DNA from: Siphonodentalium dalli
Lineage: Eukaryota > Mollusca > Scaphopoda > Gadilida > Siphonodentaliidae
NCBI GenBank assembly: GCA_032622095.1
Contig: CP136066.1
Span: 105,605,319 to 105,669,318 of the forward strand
Reading direction: 5' to 3'
DNA: 64,000 bases
In this document: positions 10,409-20,814 of the stretch, piece by piece
How positions within the stretch are numbered: position 1 is the stretch's first letter
Layout of the letters: the number at the start of each line of letters is the position of its first letter
Program-made: the position numbers and the translations under genes
The notes under the pieces: model-generated
Seen by the model: the letters and a program-made list of their open reading frames with translations, nothing else
What the model was told of the DNA's origin: nothing
The model's database searches: none

Positions 10409-11651
10409 ATGATTTTGGAACACACATTTCCATTGTCTTTTTATTACTTGGTCATCATCTTTTGTCATAAAAAAGTGAAATAACCATAACACAGGAGTAG
10501 CTCATACTTGTGCCTTGTTTCCAGTTTCCACTGTGATCCCAATGTGAGTCCAATGACTCAAATTTGTTGATGAATGCTGCCAAGTGCATGTACCTTTTAA
10601 AAAAATCACCTAAATCTCGCACACCAGAATTTGCAGAAAAATGGGAGAGTGACATCCTCTTATTGTCCACCAACAACAGGCAGATTCATGTTTATTTTTA
10701 TGATATAAATTTTTTAATTTTATGACTCAATATTATAAATCAGCTGCCTCGCTTGGTGGTCATAGTACGATTGCCACCCAACATGGTATCTGACACTATT
10801 GACTTTCACTCAGTGTCACTTTCATTTCACTTGAGTCACTTTTGTACAAGTTGAATATGAACAATATTTAATATATTATTAGTAAATATGGTATTAAGTT
10901 GATTTTTGAACTAATGCTATCTACCAGTCGCTCAATACACTGACATTACCAAGAGCCTGGGAGTGATTGTGAAGTCAATAATTGACACTAATTAGGCAAG
11001 GGTGTCACTGTCATTACAAGTATACCAAGCCCAGTGGCTATATGCACCTCCAGTCACAGCTTTTACTTTTATCTCAACAAAACTTTGGGAAGGATTTTAA
11101 ACTACTTCAAGTTCAAGAAGAGTCAGGAAGTTTCTGTTTGTTCAGTGTCACGCCCGATAAAGTACATTGAATGGGTATTCTCGATTCAAGCATTGTAAGA
11201 TTTCTTTTGTGATATTTGCATTGTGACCTTATGTGATGCACCATTCATATCACACAATGACCCAGTCTTTTATGAACAGTATTAAAATGTAGCAGCATTG
11301 TAAAACTGGTGGCTATTTCTTCGAATTTTATGTACATTTGTTTTGCTACTTTTGTAATGTATATATAAGTTCTTTGTTGCCGAGGATTATCTGAGCTCAG
11401 AAAAGTACCAATTACTACAACATTTGCTGGAGAAATATTACTATTATCTTGAAAATCCGAGTGATTCAGTAAAATGAATGTTTTCAGTTAAAGGCATACT
11501 TTGCGCATACTGTAGATAAATTTTATACACATTTCCTGATATGGTAGATCCGATGTGGTTGCAAGTCTTCAGTTATATTAATTAGCTGAATGTTACATTC
11601 TTCAAGAAGTTCATACAGATATATACTCTCTGAGTGGTGCATTTTTACTTA
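10409..11651. other. intron-like DNA, no firm feature
   Basis: Contains a splice-acceptor-like CACCTCCAG at about 11045-11053 followed by a 38-codon frame ending TGA at 11168-11170. Another frame on the same bases is also open, so coding is not supported. The minus-strand frame 10676-10455 has no recognisable motif. Confidence 0.4.
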
Positions 11652-13087
11652 GGCCAAAATAAATTGAAAGTGTGTTTCCGGTACCCGTCTGCCCCAATCT
11701 TAAACACCGCGCCCAAAATCATTTTATTGATTTTGACCTTTTTCATTGATAATTTTTTTTTTTTAAGATTTATCAATCATCACCAGATCTTTAGTCAAGT
11801 TTAGTCATGCAGTTTACTGCACACTGCTATATTATTTTCAGATAATGATCTCACAATTGTCCGATCATTGCTACCTAGCGCAATTAAATATTTTCTGTCC
11901 CTTTAGTTGGCAAGCAGAGAGTCCTAATTTTAGAGTGTTCAAACCGAATACCGATTGACATTTTTATTGATGATAAAAATGTTCTGATCGAAATGTCTTT
12001 GCTAACAACGGTTTATTGGAATAAATACATGCACCATGAAGAGTTGTAACTAATAACTAAGAGTTGTAACTATTAAACATTATATTCTCCTGCAGTCAGT
12101 CACCATAAGATTGTCGTAAATTGTAAAATCTGAGACCAATTTCCAAAATTTGTGGAAATAAATATTGTGACAAAATCAAGCACAGGCATTTTGCGAGTAT
12201 TCACACCAATGTCACCCAGTGTTCCAGGCTATGTAACACATAGGTTACCAGAATAGTTACTCAAACTCAATTACTATTACCATTAACTACTAATGGGCAA
12301 CTCATTGAAAGTTTATAATTTTGAGTATCTCATTTTGTGACTTGATTAAGCAATAATTAACTTATTACGGTGAGAATCAGTGATAGAGAGACCTACATGT
12401 ACATCAGTACATGTACAGAAACCTTTCGTCCAATCTGTTTCTTCGTTTTTTGCAGCATTTTTATTCTACATGTATTCGCCTCAAATTTGCAGACCTAGCT
12501 GGACTGTTCACTATAATATTAATATATGTAATGCATGTCTTCTCATTGACTATGTCAAAACAGGAGTACAGTTATACTATATGTAGTAGTCCACATGTCC
12601 CGATGGTTCTTTTGGCATACCACTCCTGCTTAGCGAATGATAAGCCTAATATGCATTATTAATATATTATAATATATATGTAAGGCTGATTTAAAGCTGT
12701 GATAGATAAACGTGCGAGCACAGTGAAGAAATAAAAACAGTTGGGTGCACTATCATGTGACTGAATTTCATCGGAGATAACTTGAAAAGCAGACCCGATC
12801 CCATTTATTTCCTTTATGGTACCTGGTGCCATTCTGTCACATGAAGGGCCATACCGTACAACATATTTGGAACTTCGCTATTCTGAGCTGATTTATTTGT
12901 AAATATTGCTTTCGGATATTATTGCATGCGCAGTATATCATTTTCTCTATTTCTGATGTCTGACTTCATAACGGCTCATTATGTTCGATTGTTAGTTAAA
13001 AAATAAAATAAAATGCAAAATTGCCTACCCGCCCCAATATTTTTTGGACCCGTTACCAGAAACACACATTCATGTTATTTTGGCCTT
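11652..13087. mobile_element. GGCCAAAATAA-terminal DNA element, 1.4 kb
   Basis: Left end GGCCAAAATAAATTGAAAGT followed by GTGTGTTTCC and CCCGTCTGCCCC. The right end is its imperfect complement (GGACCCGTTACC, GAAACACACATTCATG, TTATTTTGGCC). Flanks are CTTA and TTAT, so a TTAA-like target is plausible but degraded. The terminus GGCCAAAATA is shared with 20815-22925. A frame at 12411-12662 follows a strong acceptor-like TTTTTTGCAG, but it lies inside this element. Confidence 0.6.
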
Positions 13088-13394
13088 ATATCAGCATACA
13101 ACATTGAACAAGACAAAAACTTGTGTATTAGGACACAAGTTGTGTACTGTGTTTCCCCTTCCCAGGCCTTTACTAAGATTGGTGGAATTTGGGCTCATCA
13201 GGTCGGACCACAGTCCAAGTTTCCTTCGACGTGAACCAGCTTGTGGTATTATTGGTAGGACTTTAGTAGATGGGTGAAATTGAGTATATGAAAACAGTAC
13301 AATTTGGAGGATTGCATTACACGATATTCAAAGTTCAAATTCACAGAAAAAACATTTCCATGTCGAACCTGATGACTCACATTTATTGTTTTTA

Positions 13395-15240
13395 TGTGTA
13401 CCCATACCATGTATGGTACACATAATGCCTGCGTCCAGATCAACCATCCGTCGTTCGTCCTTCCGTCTGTCTGTCCGTCCGTAGACACTTGCTATCCGAT
13501 TCGATTACTTGAGTAGTTTTTATCGGATCATGTTCAAATTTTATGTGCATGTTTATGATGACACACCCCTCACCTGTATAGTTTTTGGTATCGATCGGTT
13601 GATCGGTTTATATATGATTAACACTTTCCATCCATACCTGGTCATATTCTATCTGATGCCATAACTCATGTATTTTTTTACCCATTGTGTTCATATTTTA
13701 TATGCAGGTTTATGATGACACATGGCTCACCTGTATAGTTTTTGGTATCGATTGGTTGATCGGTTTAGAAAATAATTAACCCTGCTCACAAATGCTATCC
13801 AATGTATCGAAGTCAAACAATTTTCTTCTGATCTGCCTCATATTTCTGACCTAGGTCTTTCTTAGCACGTTCTTCATCTGTATGGATTTTGGTATTGTTT
13901 AGTTAACCCTTTCCACTCTTGTTTTTAAATAGAATTCATCCAAGCCAGGATGACTCAAACATTTTTCATCTGATCGACACAAATTTTGGTATATGAATTT
14001 CTGACCCCTAAATACAGATCAAGTGCGAATATGGGTTTGATCCGGTATATATTAACAGAGTTATGGCCCTTTATAATTCATACCTCTTTTCCATGCACTA
14101 TTAAATTTGAATAGAACAAGACACAACACATACCTGTGTTATTGGAAGGAGATAATTTATTGCTTTGGACACAGTGACCTGATAGTTCCACTGGTGGCTG
14201 CAGACTTATAAACATCTGTCAAACTGTGATTGATGTTAGACTCTTTATTCCAGTTCTGTTCTCTGTTGAAACCATGCAGTTCATGGCATTACTGTTTACA
14301 GAGACACTGTTGTTATAACTTAGAAAATAATTAATACAGCATTCCTTAGTTCCATCATATGATGTCATTGAAAATGATTAACCCTCTGCACACATCATAT
14401 GGTCTTCTGATGTTTTTTATTTTATCATTCTCCTATTCTATGTACATGTTGATGGTGATCCACTTTTAATTTGCATGGATTTGGGATTAAAATTAACCCA
14501 TTCGATTGACTCATATTATCTGATAGACATATATTAAATTATCACTTTAACTTTGAGCCAGGTTCAGTCAGTGTTTCAAGAAATGACCAATTGAAATTCA
14601 TCAGTAGAGGATATGTCTTATTTTGAAATTCCCTCAATTGCATTTGGGCTACAGGATAATATTAACAGTGCTGGGATTCTTGAGACTGACTTATTGTATG
14701 GGTTTCTAAATCCAATGACATGCTTTTTGTTGACTACTCTGTGTTTATCAGTTCATTATTTTGGGTAAGATTAACCTCTTACTATCCAATTTGATAACTC
14801 AAATATTTCCATTGATTATGTTTATAGTTCTGGCACAGTTTATGATAACACACCTCTAACCTGCATAGTGAGGGTCATTTGGTTTATTTGCTTAAATATA
14901 TTAACATCCTTCACCAATCCTGTTGACACAATGTGATAGCTAAATATTTTTTGCATGATTACTCTATAAATAATCACATCTGTGATAATCATGACACATT
15001 CTTCACCTGTATAGATTTTGGTATCGATCGAATGGTTGTGATAATATTAACCTTAACTTTAATTATATTTAAACTGTTCACAAACTTATCTTTCTAATGA
15101 TCAACTTACAAGAAAATTAACATTTATATCCAATCATTAGCAATCATATTTTATATCCAGGTCTATACATCCCTCACTTCTATAGTTGATCAGGTATTGA
15201 TTGTTTTTTAGTGGTGAAATATTAATAGGTTGCTATGAAT
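13395..15240 (+). mobile_element. degenerate tandem-core element (HINE-like)
   Basis: A 5' hairpin TGTGTACCCATACCATGTATGGTACACA-like is followed by a (GTCC/GTCT)n microsatellite at 13448-13484. Then come about ten diverged units of roughly 150 bp carrying CACCTGTATAGTTTTTGG, ATCGATCGG and TGATTAACCCT-like words (13560, 13725, 14440, 14860, 15005, 15170). The layout is the same as at 3751-6346 but the core is a different family. The 3' end is not clear. Confidence 0.6.
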
Positions 15241-15926
15241 TTTTAATATGCAGCTGACACAAAATATAATAAACAAAAAAATAGCCATGATAATAAAAAA
15301 AAACACACAATATGTAATGTCTCATGTTCCAATGTAATAAATAGATAAATTGAGTTGCTATGATGTTTATCTACCTAATTTCTTAACTATTTGATATTTA
15401 ACAGCTATGGTGCTTCTCTCCGACTATGGATTGAGCTTAATTAGCCTTATAACTCTATAAGACATACATGTATATGTGTTGGAGTCACTAATAGGTTGAA
15501 ATCAAAGCCACGTCTGTGTTAACATTGTGTTAATGTGAGCAAGGTGCCCAATAAGTGTGATTTCACTTGTGAATTAATAGTAAGGTGTGAATTGTTTAAA
15601 GTTTTGCACTCATGAAAAGGATGGGGTAAGGATATATGAAAATAGCTCATCGCTGTCGCCAAGGTATGGGTTAAACATCTGCCGATCGTGATTGGCCTCT
15701 TGTTACCTTTTGTTACTTCTTGGAAATAATTGAGCTATTATAAGCATGGCCATGGGTCAACTCACACATTTATTGCATAAAAGTACAAAACTGATTACTC
15801 TGTAGGCCATGAACTTAAAGAGTTCCAAGTTGATCATATTTGCATAAGTATCGACACTTTGTACCAATATAATAATAACTGTTTTCTTTGGATGAGTATT
15901 TTTGCAACAAAATATAAATATGCACT

Positions 15927-15982
15927 GGTAACAGGAGTGACATTGATAACAGGAGTGACATTTTGGTAACAGGAACGACCCT
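15927..15982. repeat. dispersed GTAACAGGAGTGACA motif cluster
   Basis: Three near-copies of TAACAGGAGTGACATT in 56 bp. The same word recurs as an inverted pair at 16796-16833 and at 18803-18845. The rest of 15241-16137 holds nothing I can support. Confidence 0.6.
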
Positions 15983-16137
15983 CCTTGTTTTCACAATAAT
16001 TCTGGCTGGCACTCGACTTGTGGGCATCAACTGATCAACAGATGGATATAACTGGAATCATAGGCCGATTCAGATAATGATTAGGTTTGGGTTTTCACAA
16101 TTCACCCTTTATAAATTGTTCTGTCTGTGCCACTGTA

Positions 16138-16350
16138 CAGTAATGCTCTAAGTAATCGACTTCTTGACCACAGCAGAATTATGGGTAACTTTTCAGGATT
16201 TAGTCGGAATTATGGCTTGTTGCCATTCATCGGAAAGCTCTCCCCGAGAGCTTTCCGATGAATGGCAACAAGCCATATTTCCCACTAAATCCTGAAAAGT
16301 TACCCATAATTCTGCTGTGGTTAAGAAGTCGATTACTTAGAGCATTACTG
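16138..16350. mobile_element. long-palindrome MITE (family A), copy 3
   Basis: TA-flanked. Left end CAGTAATGCTCTAAGTAATC and right end GATTACTTAGAGCATTACTG. Both arms share the same departures from the family (CTCTAAG/CTTAGAG, CTTCTT/AAGAAG), so the palindrome stays matched. Centre GCTCTCCCCGAGAGC. Confidence 0.9.
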
Positions 16351-16795
16351 TAGTTTATATTGAGAGTTTTGGCCATTTATAAAAGTATACAACTGTTTTG
16401 CTTGGAATAAATATCAAAAGATTTAGCTGAAGACACCAAGACCAGTCCCTGAATCTCTGATGTGACTCATGTTGGAAATATAGTATAAAACTTATTTTGA
16501 ATTAAACCGGAATACCAAATCATTAACATCCATTTGACTCTTCAATACTAGTAGGTCACATGTGACTTTTTCCATGTAGCTATAAGCTGTATAACACCAG
16601 ACTTCAATTTTAGGTCTTTATTTTGAACAGAACTGCTATAAATTTCTGATATTTTATATGTGGCAAATTTAATGAAGTTGACCATGGCCTGAATGGGGTT
16701 GGGGGTTGGGGGGTCATCTTCATTGACAAGAACTGGCTAATCAAGGGGTTGTTGGCAATAAATGTTCATTGCACATATCTATCACGCCTGTGACT

Positions 16796-16833
16796 GTCAC
16801 TCCTGTTACCAAAAAAAGTAACAGGAGTGACAG
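16796..16833. repeat. inverted pair of the GTAACAGGAGTGACA motif
   Basis: CTGTCACTCCTGTTACC and GTAACAGGAGTGACAG around an AAAAAAA loop form a short perfect hairpin, with an extra AGGAGTGACAG copy following. 16351-17583 otherwise holds no supported feature. Confidence 0.7.
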
Positions 16834-17583
16834 TAAGAGGAGTGACAGATATGGCTGTTGATGATTAATTTCTAAAAATGTATCTGGATTTGAAAACTTA
16901 ACACTTATGTTTTGCATAAAGACTCATTCTAGAATATGATAAACATATTCCTGATACATGGAAAATGATGAAAGAAACAAGGCTCACATAAGTGGCCAGT
17001 CACGGTCATTGTCTGGTGAAAAATAGCTTACGTCCAGTGCACATCTGTATTTGTCGGACATTTTGTCCAATGCAAATTTTTAAACAATCTGAATCTGTTT
17101 TGGTACGTCCAAGGAGCTACTATTGGCCAAATAGGACATTGAAAGTATAAAATAGTCTTTTTTAATTTCATATCCATTCAGAGTGAATATAATTATGTCG
17201 TTTGTGAATTGCATGTGTATTTATTAATCGAAGTAAAGTTTTTGAACTTTTGAAAACAAAAATAACTTGGGTTTTTCCCAGGTGGCGATTGGACACTCAC
17301 TAAAATGTGTGCAACATTGACGAATAATAAGTCGATTGAAAATTTAAATACTCTCTCATACAGTATATCTGAAAAATGACAGGTAACATTTTGGAATGAC
17401 CAACGCCATCCATTTGGTGAATTATTTTTATTTTGAGCCTTGGAAAGATATGATATTGCGGTATTAAACAGCAGTGACTTACAATTGATCTACTCGCCTC
17501 ATTTGTTTATTAATGTGCTCCGGTATGCATAAATGATTTCAAATCACCACTATTTTGACTTTTGTTGGGATTATCTACATGTA

Positions 17584-17796
17584 CAGTAATGCCCTAAGTA
17601 ATCGACTCCTTTACCACAGCAGAACTATGGGTAACGTTTCAGGATTTAGTAGGATATATGGTTTGTTGCCATTCATCGGAAAGCTCTCAGTGAGAGCTTT
17701 CCGATGAATGGCAACAAGCCATATTTCCAACTAAATCGTGAAAAGTTACCCATAATTCTGCTGTGGTTAAGGAGTGGATTACTTAGGGAATTACTG
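17584..17796. mobile_element. long-palindrome MITE (family A), copy 4
   Basis: TA-flanked, ends CAGTAATGCCCTAAGTAATC and GATTACTTAGGGAATTACTG. Arms matched at the AAGTAATC/GATTACTT position. The open frame 17704-17949 starts inside this element and is not a gene. Confidence 0.9.
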
Positions 17797-17847
17797 TATT
17801 TGGTGACCTTCCCTTTTGTGGCAGGTTTCTCGAGAAGGCTACTTTAC

Positions 17848-18766
17848 GGGTCCGTGACTACCCACCCCCGAGACAACCCCGAGACAACCCGCCCCCTTGC
17901 ACTCCGAGACAACCCGCCCCCGGACAACCCGCCCCCTAAAATTAATTAGTGGTAATCAGTGGTTAATTAGGAGGTGTGGGGATTATCAGATGTTTGTTTG
18001 ACGAAACTGGGTTGTTCTTTATAGATTTTTATTTGATGTAACAACAACACGGACAACAATAAATACACATGTAATATAATATAACACAAAAATGCATCAA
18101 CGATAATATGTTTATTTATTACGAAGTTTAATGAACGAAATTAAAAACAGAATGAAGTATATATGCTATTATATGAATATGAACGAAGATTAAAAACAAA
18201 ATTTAATAAGTTTAACAAACGAACAAATGCGTCGATGTATAAATGCGTTGATGGACATCAGCTGGCCTCGCAGAGTGGCTGTTTTAACGGTGCTCCCACA
18301 ATCTTGAATGTACCATCGATAAACCATATGCGTGCGCCACACACATCACAATCAATGGCATGTTGCTTTGGTCGCACCTCCAAATCGCAGTGAATCCAAG
18401 AAAACATGCTTGCAGAATGAAGATAACCCATAGGGGCCTACTCTAGATTTAATATAGGGGCCTACCCAGTTCCGCCGGCATCGTTCAAAGGCTGTTTGTA
18501 TATTCACCTACAGTTAACATCAGTGAGATGAATCCCGATCACTAAGTGTTGTGATAACACACTGTGATAATGAACCATTTGCATCAAATGTTTGTTTTGA
18601 AAGCACCCCTTTTAGTTAGTCTTCGCTTACCTTAAGTGCCGTTCAGAAACTGTTGTCATAATCACTATTACAAATTTCTGGACAACCCGCCCTTATTTAT
18701 CGGGACAACCCGCCCCGAAAATAGCAGAGGGGTGGGTTGTCTCGGGGGCGGGTAGTCCTGTTTCCC
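17848..18766. mobile_element. DNA transposon, non-autonomous, perfect 8-bp target duplication
   Basis: Flanked on both sides by TACTTTAC (17840-17847 and 18767-18774). Termini are GGGTCCGTGACTACCC and, from the other end, GGGAAACAGGACTACCC. Each is followed by CCCCCGAGACAACCC. Additional GACAACCCGCCC copies repeat just inside both ends. An 8-bp duplication fits hAT or P superfamilies. The interior is AT-rich. A 76-codon frame (18163-18393) shows no transposase motif I recognise. Confidence 0.85.
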
Positions 18767-19693
18767 TACTTTACACCCTCATATAATTCCTTGTTATACT
18801 CTTGGTAACAGGAGTGAAACAGAAATTGCTAACAGGAGCAATGAGATCTATATTTTCAAGTTTGAATGAAGAAAGTCCATCTTCCAGTTATTGTCATTTT
18901 GTTCAAGTTTCATGGACTTAAATAGGATTGAATATGTGAGATTTATCTGATCTCTTGAGGAAAAAAAATATAGTCGCTATTGTTCAATGTAGAAAAGTAA
19001 CATTTTGATATTTTATGACATGGACTCATGTTGGCTCTGTAAAAATCCAACAGCTTAGACATTTGTTCAGTTTTTGCCTGAATATCATCATAAGTATCAT
19101 GGTACCTACAACAGATTATTGTTTGGTTGCACACACTTCTGTAATTATAGGATCAATGATGGTAACATCAAATTGTAAACTTTTCATATATTTACCCATA
19201 TACATGTACTTGTTACGGTATCTAGGCATCTAGCCCTATGGCTAGCGATATCACAAGCTGGTTTAATACATGTACATGTACTTGGATTGGAATTTGGGCT
19301 AGACAGATCATGGACCCACAGGGTCGACCATGGTGTGAGTAATATTTTTGAAATTTAGACCCAAAAAAATGCAAAATCCTTTATCTAGACAGATAATCAG
19401 ATATCCCTCATATTTGGACAAAATGAACTTTCTTTCTACAACAACTTTCTCATTGTCTTGCTCCACAGGGGCTTGTTAATAAGAAAGCAAAATAAAAGTC
19501 TAAATTATATTTATAAATGCCGCCCCACTTTAACCCGTTCTGTACTAATTTACTAAATACTCATTTAAGCCAATATCTCTGACTGTAAAAAGTGACCCAT
19601 ATTGTAAGTTGTGTACCTTCAACTCCCTCCCCCTTGGCTGCTTCCCCTGGTTGAAATAGACAGGTTCTGCTAAATGTTTATAACTTTTCACAG

Positions 19694-19826
19694 GTCATCT
19701 ACTTCGAAACAAGATGCTGATGTCAGTTGAATCGATGCCCATGCACAACGGCTATCCAATCATGAATTTCTACACAGAATTCAATTTGGACAGTGTGGAC
19801 ATAGATACTTTGAATAACATTAAAAG
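19694..19826 (+). CDS. internal exon of an unrecognised protein
   Basis: The acceptor AACTTTTCACAG precedes 19694 and the donor AAAAG|GTAAG follows 19826. Only one of three frames is open over the 133 bp, and it is open throughout. It reads as ordinary soluble protein: HLLRNKMLMSVESMPMHNG in the first half, IMNFYTEFNLDSVDIDTL later, ending NNIKR. The incoming intron is phase 1 and the outgoing intron phase 2. I do not recognise the family. No repeat overlaps it, unlike most of the window. The 5' partner could be 8526-8556 (phase-compatible). The next exon must begin with one base completing AG-N, as at 58860. Confidence 0.65.
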
Positions 19827-20202
19827 GTAAGAAGTTTATTAAAGAGATGTCAGCACTATGACAATTCAGATGAATGAGTGGTTTATGTTAGCCAGTGACA
19901 CATTCGTACAGTTGAAAGAGTGGACTGGTAGTTTAGTCTGGATACCATCCTGATTTATCATGAGATTTTCAGCTCAACATAAAAAAGCATGTAATAAATT
20001 ATAGATTTACATATTTGTACAAATACTGCATGTAGTAGTGATTTTGTGTTCGTTTACTGCTCATATAGCATTTGGTAATTCCCAGTTTACTATTTAGTCT
20101 TGTTTGCTCATAGGCATAGGCTGTCCACGAAATTGGCTATGGCAATAAGCAATGCCGTGGGAAACATGGTATCATTTGGAATCTAACATGCCACATCATT
20201 AA

Positions 20203-20461
20203 CCCTTTCATGACTGGAGCTTCCTGAAATTTTGCGAAAACCCTGTGCCAATACATTCTCTTATATATGCGAGTCTCCAATAGGGAGCCTCGCATATATA
20301 AGAGAATACTTTGGCCTAACAATATTTACCATGACCTGGTGAGCCAGTTCATTCTGTTATATATGCGAGGCTCCTTATGGGAGACTCACATATATAAGAT
20401 AAAGCACTGACCAGTACAGGATCTTTAATGCTGCATCAGTGCTGCTCCCGTCATGAAAGGG
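20203..20461. mobile_element. piggyBac-like TTAA MITE, CCCTTTCATGA family, copy 1
   Basis: Flanked by TTAA on both sides. Inverted termini CCCTTTCATGACTGGAGC and, from the other end, CCCTTTCATGACGGGAGC. It carries two copies of a palindromic module, CATTCTCTTATATATGCGAG-like with its complement, at about 20255-20310 and 20350-20405. TTAA plus CCCTTT termini fit piggyBac-type elements. No coding capacity. Confidence 0.85.
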
Positions 20462-20814
20462 TTAAATTTGCCATGGTACATTTATCCTAATTTCGATGGA
20501 TGCTCTGCTGTGAACACTGTATAGGAGGTGGCGACATCACTAGATCTGTTCACATTGCTAAAGCACTTTGCAAATTTCAATTTACAGCCTTAGTTACTAA
20601 TTAACAGTAATTAATGAGTATCAGTATTTATAGACTAGTTTTCTTTCTCAATGTTTTTCAATGATATTTTGTCCAAATATATTATGGCTTTAGATGTCGG
20701 AAAATTCACTGAAATTAATTGAGAAGGCTGAACAAATATTTGTGTAATTGGCCAGCTAGAATACCAGATTTAATTTCTTTCTTTTTCATATAAAAAAAAA
20801 ATTACATTCTTTAA

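Noticed and set aside
11054-11170. 38-codon frame SQLLLLSQQNFGKDFKLLQV after CACCTCCAG
   Set aside because: A second frame is also open over the same stretch, the polypyrimidine tract is poor and the product is not recognised.
12411-12662. 83-codon frame behind a strong TTTTTTGCAG acceptor
   Set aside because: It lies inside the GGCCAAAATAA-terminal element 11652-13087 and a second frame is equally open.
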